Shown here one piece after another: positions 38,841-51,114 of a stretch of DNA of 64,000 nt (within the stretch, counting starts at the first letter, position 1; every line of letters starts with the position of its first letter). The translations under genes and the position numbers were made by a program. The DNA is taken from NCBI GenBank assembly GCA_037389465.1, contig JAZARR010000059.1, forward strand, positions 1,525,001 through 1,589,000, given 5' to 3'. The notes beneath the pieces are model-generated. The model did no database searches. It was not told where the DNA came from and saw only the letters and a list, made by a program, of their open reading frames with translations. Source of the DNA: Baylisascaris procyonis. Lineage: Eukaryota; Nematoda; Chromadorea; Rhabditida; Ascarididae.

Positions 38841-40829
38841 GGAAGGCCCACCGAGGAAGATCTCCTCTCAGAGAATCCCAGGGAGAGCAGGGATTGCTTT
38901 TCGCGCCCGGGAGGATGCGTTCTGAAAGTTCTTCGCGTAAGCTGTAGAATTTCTTGGCGCAGGCGCACACTGACAAGGGTCCCTCTGGAGGCCCCGAAGG
39001 AGAGAGGTGATTACGATGAATACGATAGACTCCGAACACTAGTAAAGACGCAACACAAAGAACGAAAGATCAGATCACGAATACAACAATAAGAAATGAC
39101 CTTTTAAGCGAGAGACGTTCCTTTGAGCCAAACTCGCCGTTTTCGGTCGTCTATATATGTGAAGTGTTCATGGACCGCCTCTTGGGGTGCAATGAAACCA
39201 AGCGTCATTTCGTTGTTTGTGCAGTATTTGTAACATTCACTCGCACAAGTAGTCGTTTCTAAAATCCCTTGAGCACAACCGCAATTAGTTCACAAACGAT
39301 TAGATTCTCGCACGCTGTTTGAGAACCTTGAACAAAGGTCGTGCTAGGATCGACTCAAGAACGGGAATCATGATGAATTCGTATTTTACTGTACTCGAAC
39401 AAATCGCAAGGCTGAGTCCGGTGCTTTCCATTCCCCAGCAGGTGCAGGATACATAAATACGGCAAACTGCCACAGCACTCGCACGTGACAGTTAAGCCTC
39501 CTCATGCTCTTTCGCGGAACAACTGGCTCTCACGTTTGCACATTTAAAACAACCGCTTCTTGGCGCTTGAAATGAAAAGTAAAGAACCATTCATATGTTT
39601 GAAGAAAGCGGTGTACCCGAAGTGATGCAAGCGACCGCCTTTCAAAAAAAATTTTCTTGAAGTTTTCGTGCCATCACTGCGGCAACGACTTCCAAGCTTT
39701 CATGTTTCAGTGGAAAAACTTTACGATGATAGAATCTGAAAACTTGCTGTGCTTTGCATGAAAAATGCTGTTTTTTGCAACAACAACTTTGTCGTAGACG
39801 TTGAATTTCTGCGCAACTTATAACGCACGATCGTTGTCACGTCGTTAACCTTGTTATGGTTACGTGCTTATGTTTTAATTAACCTTAATTGATCTCCTTC
39901 TGTTAGCACTGACGTCATCCTCACCTTTTCCTTTCGATTGGTATCGCTCCCCCTCTCCCAATTCCCTCTCAGTTTCTCTTCTCATCGAAATCCTCCACCA
40001 ATCCCACGCCATCTTGTAACCCTGCTGTCATAGGACATCGCTGTCTCTTATATGATCATCACCAAATCGTTGACAATGCAGTTTTAACAACGAATCATGT
40101 GACATGCATAATGTATAGCGCATAGAAATTTGATATATAAATAATTTGCTTTTGCAAACAAGCACTGAAGGTGCGCATTGCATTATCAACATATATGTTG
40201 AAAAGACTGCGATCTATGTTCCTCACATCCAAAAATTTAGTTTTGGCCGGATGGGAACTTGTATTCACCGACATTCTAAAAAAGTGATGTCGAAACATGC
40301 TCGAAAATTAATCTTCTTGCAGTGATTCCACATGCAACTATGAGTTTCTGATGGAAAGATTTTGCAAATATTTCGTACCGACTGTTTGATAGATTTTGTT
40401 CGAAAGCGCACAAAAACATGCTTAACACTGTTTTCCCTTTCGCATCTTCTAGCCCAGCTATGCCAACACAAAATACCAATCACTCCATTCTCTGACCCAT
40501 CGTTCACAGTTAGACTCTACTGCTTCTCCTCCGCCTTCACTTTTCCCACTCCAAATACCCCACGGGATTTTGAAATAATTCTCTTCAGTGGTTAGCAACG
40601 ACTTACTCGAACAATTTAGCTGTCGCTATATTTCCTCCATTATATGATGCAGTTTGTTCATCACACATGCATTCAGTTGAGCACTGATCGCAACTGGTAA
40701 TTCAAACTGGATAAGGTTATCACCGCACTGGACGATATAAGGGCGGGGCAAGATAGTACTGTAAAGTAAGGAAGCTGCTAGGCTTTAAAAGGGAAGAGAT
40801 AACATGCTCTCGATGATACTTATTAATAC

Positions 40830-41265
40830 TCGACCATCGCAAGGGATGATCAATTAATTGTAGATCAACTGCTTTCAGAAACAGCAGAGAAGCGATGAGT
40901 ATGAGACAGAGCAAACTTTCTGCAAATGCCTTGAGGCAACGGTCATATTTGAGAGCGTATTTGCTTACAGGAATCAATGTGCTTCTAGCTTTTCACTGAG
41001 GTGTCTTCTTAGCGAGGGCCGGTTTGGACCTAGCGGTGCACAGTCTGGTCGCGAAGGGGCCCGAACGTAAGGAGTGCCCGGTGCTCATTGGCGCGGGGGG
41101 GCACTGTCCGTGCCAGGGCTCTCTCGGGGCGACGTCCCCCTTTCGTCGTGTTATCCCCTCCGCCTCCGCCTTACTCTTGTTGATTTGTTCCTCTTCATAA
41201 AACGTTAACCTCTTCTCTTGCTGCCAGATTACATAGCATCTGGTCGAGCCTTGAAAGAGAAGGAA
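40830..41265. repeat. dispersed GC-rich repeat, copy A
   Basis: Matches 59195-59645 in the same orientation over about 430 bases. Shared blocks include GACAGAGCAAACT, CTACAAATGCCTTAAGGCAA-like sequence, GTGCTTCTAGCT, CGTGTTATCCCCTCC and AGCCTTGAAAGAGAAGG. Read on the minus strand, both copies encode similar peptides (CLKAFAESLLCL here, [12 protein letters not shown] in copy B), with one in-frame stop in this copy. The family is unidentified and no terminal repeats were found. Confidence 0.85.
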
Positions 41266-44200
41266 TTTGGGAGTCCTATAGAGACAAATTAGGGTAGAGA
41301 ACAAAAGCAGAGACCCTACACTCTTACGCCGTTACTCCTCAGATGTCCAGCGTTGCGACGTAAATGAACATGTAAAATTCCCCGAGTTCACTCATGTAAT
41401 CTGAATTTTTTTGACCTCTATCTCAGAAGGAAAGGAAACGAGACGTTTACAAAAGTTACGATATGTCAAGCCAATTCAGATGAAGTTGACACTTCGTAAC
41501 TTCGACTACGGCCCAATTTATTGTCATCCACGGTTGAGGTTTAAATTGTAATATGATCCACCTTTCTATAACTTTCGACTGCTAGAAATCGCTGACTCAG
41601 CTGCAGAACAATAAAAGATGGTATAGCTTTGAATATAGCATAATACAGCTGGAAAGATGACGGCATGATGTTGCCAGTGAGGCGATAGAGAAATGGAGAA
41701 CGTGAAATAAGACGCTAAACAAATGACGCTATCTCGACAGATGTTCAGCAAAGACGGCATCATCTCGTGAAAACTTGCTATGAGGTATTTCCCCTCTCCT
41801 GTGAAGAAAAGTGTCAAAAGCAATTACTTGTTTTCAGAAATTGCCTGAAAACAAGCCTCAAACAGTGCTATTTAATGCATATTTCGTCATCTTTAACAGC
41901 TTTTTGAATGTTCGAATGCACTATAATAATTGAATGACACAAATACAAGAATGTTCCTGTTACACTTCAAAACAACTGTTATGGAATGTTGATGCGCTAA
42001 TAGTTCCATTCAATTAAAGTATTTACGTATTCGTGTGCCATATGAATATGCGGCATCAACCAAAGTTGCATATTTTATAAAATTTCATTTGAAAACTCGT
42101 TCACCTGCTTGCCTACCTCTTAAATGTAGTAAATAGTTGTGTGCATGCGAAGACCAACTAATGAGCGCGTACTTCTGCGTTTATTTCATAGCAGACCTAT
42201 CTTTGAAGTCATTACGTGGGGTCGCCTACTTCTTACTCCATCAACCAGTGAATGTGAACAAAGAATCTCATGAAACATTATACTTGAGTTATCGCTTGCA
42301 TCAATATCTTCGAACGAAGCCATCGCAAAACCAAAGGAAAATAGCTGAAGAAACGCACCAGAAGGATTATTATCGTATGTGTTTTGCAATATTACTTACC
42401 ATGCGAATCAGCTGCATAGTGACGAATAAATGATAAAAGATGTGCAGCAACGTATCTAAATTCTAAATGATCCGATCGCTCGTATAAAGTTTTCGCAAAT
42501 TAGCGTTTGCAATATGCATAACGGCGGTTCCGTATTTCAGCATATACGTGTGTACGTCTATATGTTGATCGCGTACTTTCAACTCGAAAACTACTGAAGC
42601 TAAAGTTACCAAATTTGATGGGTAAAATCTATACCACTGGTTCCTTTTATGTTCATCCATCAATTTCAAGGGCGAGTGCGAGCATTTGAATGTACGAAAG
42701 AAAAATTCATACACGGATAGCATTTCGATTTCACACTAGTTAGATTAGTTGCCGAAAAAGCGCCACATCGGAATGCTGTGCATATTTCATTTCTCGCTGG
42801 TTACTTGTGAAACTGGTTGGGCAGGTAAGCCTAATGCAAAAACGCAAATCGTGCCAGCACATCAGACGCATTTGTATACATATCTGTGAAAAGGTAAAAT
42901 GCAACCTGATTACTTGCAAAATGCGATCAATTTTAGGCGTTTCAATCCCTAAGATGGCATTAGAAAATGGCAGGCCTCCTTTAAATCTGGTATGGGAGGC
43001 TGTCCTGTGGTTTACATGATGCTCATTTAACTTCATTTGCCCTCAAGCCAAAACTAAGCTCATCGATGGACCGACATGCACAGACTTGCACAGACATGAC
43101 GTCTCCGTAATGGGCATTTGTAAGAAGTATAAATCTGTAAAAACACATCAACAGCAAAATAAAGTTGTAAAAGATGAGAGAGTTTGGCTATCAATTTGAG
43201 TACCATTAAGGATTCGAAGTGCATTAATTAGCCGCGAACGAATAAATAAAAAGTAGTACGACCAAAGTTCACAAGTTCATCACAAATGATCGGAAAAAAG
43301 CTCACGTTCGTTTATCGGAAACCATCAATGACAATCGGGTGATATCTGTCGGCACAGCTGCATCTCATTTTTCATTTATCTTTGCGTCTTAACACTTTAG
43401 TTCAAATTCCTCTTGTTAGTATAAATTTGCGAACTTGATCGTTTTTTCAAAAATCTAAAATGCTGTGCAGCTATGAAAAGTGGCATTTAATCCTAGTTCG
43501 CATTCTACGTAAAAATCTGCATTGATGTTCACATTTTACGGAAACATGAAAAGGTGAGCAACTCATGTTTGGATTAAATGTAAATTTCAGTCACTGCCAT
43601 CGTGCAAGCTCTGTTTTCCCACATTCTCATTGAATTTTATGAACTGAAAAAATCATACAAATTTATGAATTCTTTCATCCAGGTCTGTTTATTCAGGATG
43701 TGATTGTCAAGTTGTTGAAGCTATAATGAAGGCACTGAATAATTTGCATGCTCATCTCGCAAAATTGAAATATAAATGACAGGTATGTTCGATCGGTTTC
43801 GACTAATCAAACAATATCACCATTGTGAAGAGAAATTTATTCCCCAGTTATGAACAGATATCTTTTGGGTCGGTCTGAAGGTAGGGAGATACTTCGGGGG
43901 AGGGAGAGAGATGTCAATGAGAGGAATATGGTGAAGGCTCTCTCCTCACGTTATTGCTTTGAGCAGCTTACCTTAAAGATAATGTAAGAAGTTTATATTA
44001 TGTTTAATGGAGAATGATATTCTTCACGTCGTAGTTTAAACTCGCATTACGTCATTTGTTCAGAGAACACACACACAATTTTTGACTGGATGAAAGGATT
44101 TCGGTTGTAAAATAATAAGAAGAATATTGCAATTAATTTAATTCATTTCGCCTGGCCGCATATTATAAAAATGTCGAAGAAATAAGTGGATAAATCACTG

Positions 44201-46407
44201 AGAATAATCGATTCATAAAATATGATCCAGAAGAGTGCGACATCCTGGCTGACATTCGTTCTCCTCTCACGAATAGTTGCATCTATTTCGTGAAAAAAAG
44301 AAATGAGAAAAAAAATTTTTTCTCCATCATCGTTCTCGTTAGAGTTTATCGCTACAGCACGGATTGTTAAACTGAAAAGCTCAATTTCAAAAGTGCTAGA
44401 TGTAATGGAAGGCCTCAACGATATAACCGTCTGCCGAGTTCGTTAACTCGGAATCCATGCAGGAATAAATATTTCTAATTGAGATGAGTTTATTCGGTGG
44501 TTTAATTATGCTTGTGGATAACCGTCGCCAAGTGTATATCATCAACTGAATATGGCTGTAAACATGCACGCATCCGTAAAATAAAGCAAATAAATGAGTC
44601 CTTGCTTTGTTGCAAAAGACGATTTAATATGTAAAATGTAAATACAGCTGTTGAAAATTAATAAATTCCTCATTCAGAAGTTACTGAACAATTTTAGATC
44701 GCCCGCTTTCTCGTCATGCTGCTGATTCCATGATTGAATTCCACCTTCCAGGTGCGGAAAATAACATCCCGAAAATTTTATGCATAAACTCGAACTAAGA
44801 AGGAAATGTTGCCTTTGTAAAAGTAAACGCTTTTCGCATGGAGTTCATGGAAGAAGTTGAGCATAAATATTGCTGTTTTCTGAACTGAGCCGCTGTTGTT
44901 TTCGTCGCACATAGAGGTGATTTCTTAGGCGGACAATTCTAACGCAACAACACCTATAAGTGCACTTTGCGGCAAGTTAATGTGAAGTGTAAAGTTGGTT
45001 TGTCACTAAGGCAGAACGAGCACAATACCGCTAAAGGGCGCATGAAAATGTTGAGCACACAGTCTGCTAGAGCCAATTGTTGGAAATTACCATAAGATAA
45101 AACGATAAACTGTAGCCAATAATAATGAAGCGGAAATCATCAAACTGTCAAAAATTTATAGCAAAAGCGAATAATGGAAAACACATTTTTGTCATTTAGT
45201 ATGGAATGAAAATATTCAAAAGTTGTCAGAAAGCAAAGTAATATTTGGTTGAAGGATAGACAATTGCAGTTGTTGTCGGAGCTGACGATTTGCTCGACCA
45301 TAATTCACCACATGTTTTTTCTTTTTGTTGATCTTTGGACGACGAGCAATCGAAAATTTGACATGTCACGTGGTTAATCGTGCATCATGCAATCATTATC
45401 GTTTTCATTAAACAGCGATCGGAAACGCTTTCTTCACTCGTCACCATCCAAACAATAACATCATTTTAAACATTCGTTCTTTTTTTAGAATGGTGATGAC
45501 AGAATTCGTTGCGATGAAATGATAGAAGTTACGTCTAAAATTGCATTGGCTCATTAAGCAATACTTTATAGCAATTAGGAGCATAATTGGCTCGCACTAC
45601 CATCCGAGATGGATTGTACTGCTAATCCACTTTAATGATCCCTCACGTGCTCTAGATAAGCTCTAGTTAACACTGAAATATTAACAACTTCGATGAATTT
45701 GCCCACTGTGCTTGTCATATCCGATACATTGTGTGGTCGGTGCAATTATTCATGTCACAGTGTTCACCATGCCATTTTACAACCATTTCTTACTTCTGTA
45801 TACAGATACCATAGAAATGAAAGAGCACTTAGAAAATGCGAGGTCTAGCAAAAAAAAGCTTTACTAATACCAATTTCTTATTGTCGTCACCTATGCACTC
45901 TGAGGTAAATAACAATCGAATATGCAACAATGTGACACATTCATTTATTGTGCAGGATATTTCCCATAAACTGTTGCATATTGCGGGAGCAGAAATTAAC
46001 AAATTTGCAGAATAAGGTCATCCTTGCAATTGGAACAGAAATAATTGAATCGAGATATGAGTGTCGTGTCAATAAAACAGCAAATTATCTTAGAGATGTG
46101 ACGACTGCAATAGCGTCTTCTGCTTCCATTTCATCCAAGGCTTTTTGGGAGTGAGGCAGTGGTGCTTCATGCGAGGCTTGCTTGACAAAAGCAAAATTTT
46201 GGCTGCTACGTTTTTCTTCTCTTGCCATTCGAAGTTTGAAATTCATATAAATTCAAATATTTTTAATTCATATATCATCTCGAAGGGAAGAGTGTGAAGC
46301 GGAGGCAGGGAAGGTGAATAAATAAATGGTACCCCATAAAAGAATCAAAATCATTTCAACATGAAGTGCGATTGCATTCTTGATGGATTGTATTCTAGGA
46401 CAAATTG

Positions 46408-46439
46408 TGCATATGGCTTGTTATGCATATGGCTTGTTA
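46408..46439. repeat. perfect 16-bp tandem duplication
   Basis: TGCATATGGCTTGTTA occurs twice in direct succession. It is a recent local duplication. Confidence 0.9.
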
Positions 46440-49400
46440 GGTAATAAACGAAAAGCAACTAATGCACGGAATCGACGCTCGTGCACGCCATGCGGTAGTA
46501 GTTTCAAATTAGTAGCGAGATGGCACAACTGTTATTGAACACCGAATATATGATCACGAGAAATTGTTTGTTCTGCGCCCCGAGAATTTGTATTTTCATA
46601 AAACAAAATACATGCGACGCACACGAGAAATATGATGGGAGGTTAAGGATTTTTAGTTGTAAAAATGATTCGTTTGGGGGCTTATTAGTAAGAAAAATGA
46701 AAAGAGGGAGGTTTATTGTAGTTCTATTTGGCGTATCTTAGAAGACTATTGAGGCTACTGCTGTGATATTGACGATCTGAACAAATGGTTGCTTAGCAAA
46801 TGATTCTTCAGTGTTTTCCACCGCTATCCTTTCACATCAGTCGTCATATATTTCTCACTTGCAATCAATGACCAACATAATCTTCTCACAGTGATTGCTT
46901 TCATGCATGAGTGGATAGTTCACTGCATTTGAAAATTGAAGGTTTTATGCGAGGAAGGCATCTATCATTTCTTTGGAGTTACTGTAACGATTTCAGGATG
47001 TATTTCCCACATAGTACCAATTAGTGGCTGTTCCAAATTTCACGTCTTTGAAAAGAAAATGCATTTTCAGTGAAAACTGCTTCGAGACTGGAGGCACATT
47101 CTCACGGTTTTCATGTGCTTTAAGTCAAGTAATATCACTAGCGGCGTTGATGAAAAATTACCATTAATCACTGTCAACAGTCTTTCAATACAAGTCGTCC
47201 TTTCATTGTGAGCAATCAGAGGTCCGGACGATTTCATGCGCTTTTGCTACCGAAGCCCGAACGACTATTTAAAGATTGCTTCTATGAACAGCAATAACTG
47301 CGTATTGTGCCTGCATATAAGAGAAAAGTTAAGTTTCAAATTAAATCATCCGTAAAATCCACTGGGCCGAATTCGTTGACTGTGAAATACCCGCAACCGG
47401 TCAGATGAACGATCATAGCCAAGCTCACCTAGTATTTCATTCATTTTTAATCTACAAGTAGCCACTAATAGCTATCGTTATATCAAACACTGTGGGCGAA
47501 TTATTCAAATTTAACAAATTCACTGCGTCCAGCTTTATTATTTCTTCATTTCCATGCGATTGCATACATGAAAATGTGCTCAAGCGCACCAATAATTTAA
47601 GGGGCGGTGGTGAATGCGACGATTGCATCATGCACGAAGAAAAATTTTATTGTGCCGTGAACGGTCATTTACGTGAACAGTGGATGCACCTGACTCACTG
47701 ACTCACGGGCGCATGACTTTTGTGCTCCTGCAACAAACAAACGCGCCTCATTGTGACGGTTGATTAAGACAGGTTTTTCATCACGCGAACAGGTACTTTA
47801 TCCTTCAACGAAACATGTTACATGCAGCGAAAGATCACCAAAAACAATTTTTCTTAGGTGAAATGAACTCTAATTGTCACCTCCCATGAACACATTTCTT
47901 AATCACTCAACAATTTCCGATTTTTTAGTCGTCGGCGATCTTTTCTTGAGCACAATATTGGCAAAACACCTTATGAACGCTCAAACATGTGACTTAAGGA
48001 ATACCCTAATTTTGACCTCTATCACCGAGTGTTTTTATCGTCATAAAATATTTTCGAAGCGTTCAGAGAATCATAGTGAATTAGCAATGAGTACAATAAT
48101 TCAGTTATGCACCGATGAAGTACAGATAAATCATTGCCTCGAAGCCACCCACAAAGAGGACAATGTCCTCTAATTGAAATGCGAGGGGAGAAAATTTACG
48201 TTCCCAACGTTATCAGTTTTTAATTTCACTGAGACATTGTGTATATGCGTTCGCTAATCGATCAAACAAAGCTCAACGATGACTGGAAACTTCATCAAAT
48301 AAGTCAGCTCGCCACTCATTCCATCAAATGGAATCGGAAGGATTCATCGCAAAGTGATAGAAATTTCATGAGCAAAAGTCGAGATTCTTGAAACCGATGG
48401 CAGAATACTGCATGAAATTGCATCGATAACCTGAGTAAAAAGATTCGTTTCTCAGCCTGCGCGTGGAAAAATATGCAAAAAACTTGGGAACTAAACGCAA
48501 AAGACGGACAGGAAGCAAATCTTGTTGGCAATTTTTCAAAGGTCGTGGTGCCCTCTATAATCTATTCCATGCTTCCAAGATGTACAACAGAAGTGAGAAT
48601 GTAGAAAACATTGTTCGTGCAAATAGATCATGAAATTTGAGGTTGAAAAAACTTCTGAAGCCAACCTCAACCTCGAAACCTCTCTCCTTATTTAGTGGCT
48701 GCCTCCAAAGATCGTCTGGAAGGAGAAAACATTCAGGTTGAAAGGTATTGTTGGAAGAAATTTCACTAATACTGGCTTAGCGAAATTGGGATAAACGACG
48801 ACCGATCCGCTCCCCTTTGGGTCTTTTTCTCCCCCCTTCCCCCTCTCCATGATGTCCTATTATAAAAACACTCCCTACAACTCACTTAGTGAAAGATGTG
48901 GAAGAAAATTTAGTGTTCGCCATCACATGATCGGTTTTCTTGCTTGCTGAGCTGGAGATGCTGAAATGGACACGTTTACAACTGTTGTAAGGTGACAACT
49001 TGATTTGCATCCCGTTTATAATTTCATCGGAAATGACTAATAGCCCTCTAAAAAATTATTCCCCTTTCAATGAAGACTGATCCCTGATGCTAACTCGTTC
49101 ATCACTACGGTTCTATCTTCTTGCTCTTCGAATAAGCAGGTGACACTGCATCGGTGAAACGTAAAAGTGCAAAGCTACCTCGAGCTTCTCGATGATTTGA
49201 TTAGTAGAAACATTACACCGTTCTTTCAGTACAATTATATCCTCTTGATTTGCTTACTATACATTAATGCAAATTTGATCCACTGTTCTTGGTTCAGTTA
49301 CTATGACAACAAATCACATTATGGATGAAATCTTGTTTTCATAAGACTGAGGCAAACACTTAAATGAATGCGTTCTTTTCAGTTCCATGTGCTGTTTACG

Positions 49401-49904
49401 TTTATGAAAACGATTGAAATTTCATCACTATACTAGTAACGGACTACAATCGGTGACCATGAGTCAGAATTACATTGCAAGTATTTTTTTATATCTTAGG
49501 GAAATCAGATACCTTATCATGAGAGAGACTTTCCACCGTATAACTCAAAAATCAATTTAACTCTCGACAGTTGCCCTTTTCAATCATGCGTCCGTGTTCC
49601 AAAGCGTTAATTATTCGTTTCAATTTCAGTGTTGAACAATAAAAAGTGCCGAAAAAGTTTCCCTTTGGCTACAAGACCTTTCCTCCAGAGTTCCGACACA
49701 AAACAATGGGAAAGTTCACTTTTGAGGTGTTAAGCAGTTTAGCTCTTGTCCGTTTTCCCGAGGCATTCGGCCATGAAACATTATACAGGTTATTCGTTTT
49801 ATCACGAAATAACGATAAGCTTGAAAGAATCCACATAGTTAAATGCGAACACTCAAGCAATAGAGGCAACACATTTGTTCGTGTGGCACGCATAATATTT
49901 CACA

Positions 49905-50193
49905 CATTATCACAAAGATTAACACTATGGTGTCGAAGAGATCAGTGGATTTTATCACCGGAACCTCGTAAGCACTGTCCATTTTCAGTTACGAATTGGA
50001 AAATGCTCTTGTTTTTTCGAGTTCTCCTCAACAATGCTCAGGATTCGTTCTGCACTCTCTTACGCAAATACCAATCAAAATTCAAACTGCCGAGACTTAT
50101 CAGGAAATCGTTGCAACGAACTCAAATAAACACCGATTCAGAATGACTGTATTTAAAGAAATTTGGATTCGGATTTTCCCGGATTTCAATCCC
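49905..50193 (+). repeat. tandem degenerate repeat, copy 1
   Basis: Aligns over about 290 bases with 50560-50846. The copies share blocks such as CTATGGTGT, AGAGATCAGT, GAATTGGA, TTTTTTCGA and CAAAATTCAAA. This copy lies inside a plus-strand open frame (49646-50146, 166 codons, start MPKKFPFGYKTFPPEF). Copy 2 has in-frame stops in the same frame. The open frame has no recognised domain and is probably incidental or a decayed gene. Confidence 0.8.
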
Positions 50194-50559
50194 AAAATCA
50201 CTGGATTTCAAGGGATTTTTGTAGTCTCGGCTTACTTTCCCAAAAACCTGAATCACATTTTTAGCAGCCAGCACTAGGACATAGTAACGTAGCAACTTCG
50301 TGCGACTGATTTCTAGTGCGCCATAAGAGTAGCTTATTGTCGGTGAAATAAAGATACATTTTATAGACAATTCTTTGATATCCGGCCACTAAAACTGGAG
50401 CGGCTGACTATATTCAAACAAAGTACCGCTTAATACAGGAGAATAGTTAGCACAGGCAATGACATTTAAAACATTTCTTATGCTCATAGATTGTAGAACT
50501 GTGCAAGAGAAGTGGACCATTTCAACAAAATATGCATCCTCATTTTCATTATTTGAATA

Positions 50560-50846
50560 TTATTACGAAGGTCAATACTATGGTGTAGGAGAGATCAGTT
50601 GACTTTACTACCGAAAGTTCGAAAGAAATTTTCGCCTTCGATTGCGAATTGGAGAAATCTCCTGTTTTTTCGAACTTCCGTTTGTAATGCTCAGCACTCT
50701 TTCAGCGTTCTCTTGAGCAAATAGCATTCAAAATTCAAAATGCCGAAACGTATGAGGAAAGCCTTGCGACGAACTTAAATAAGCAACGATTCAAAATGGT
50801 TTTATCTACGAAGTTTGTATCCAGAGTTTTCTCGGATTCCAGTCCC
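50560..50846 (+). repeat. tandem degenerate repeat, copy 2
   Basis: Second copy of the 49905-50193 element, offset by about 650 bases in the same orientation. In the frame open in copy 1 (LWCRRDQWIL, NWKMLLFFR) this copy reads LWCRRDQLTL and NWRNLLFFR but carries stop codons. It ends almost at the unc-3 poly(A) signal. Confidence 0.8.
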
Positions 50847-50853
50847 GGCCGCA

Positions 50854-50859
50854 TTTATT
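50854..50859 (-). promoter_or_regulatory. candidate poly(A) signal of unc-3
   Basis: AATAAA on the minus strand about 190 bases past the unc-3 stop codon. It would give a short 3' UTR ending next to repeat copy 2. Confidence 0.5.
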
Positions 50860-51046
50860 CACAGATAATAACGAACAGGCCGAGCTTGTCGAATTGCCAA
50901 AGCACAGAGAAGTATTCAGTTAAAATTAATGGGTGATCTGAGAAGGAGGAAAGGCGTGAAGATAAAGAGAATTATGCGGTAATAATAAATTTAGTACAAG
51001 TGAAAGCAATCGATTATTACTTTAACATGAGCCGTTTCGTGACTGT

Positions 51047-51114
51047 CTAAGCGAGCCTCGTCGTTGTTTGCAGCGAAGCCGTGAACGGATTGACAGCTCC
51101 AAATGGTGCAAAGC
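51047..51114 (-). CDS. unc-3: unc-3 last exon
   Basis: Acceptor TTTTGTTCAG. The two leading bases complete a serine, then [15 protein letters not shown] and TTTRLA, then TAG at 51049-51047. Phase agrees with the preceding exon. Confidence 0.85.

Larger units (their letters stand above)
35543..51046. other. intergenic interval between tatn-1 and the unc-3 3' end
   Basis: This 15.5-kb stretch upstream of tatn-1 has no gene I can name. It contains GC-rich open frames on the minus strand (36493-37398 and 38391-38840), one splice-bounded open segment on the plus strand (42192-42374), a dispersed repeat copy (40830-41265), a perfect 16-bp duplication (46408-46439), two related degenerate repeats (49905-50193 and 50560-50846) and the candidate unc-3 poly(A) signal. 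The stretch from 43 to 49 kb looks like plain AT-rich DNA with only short chance open frames. Confidence 0.5.
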
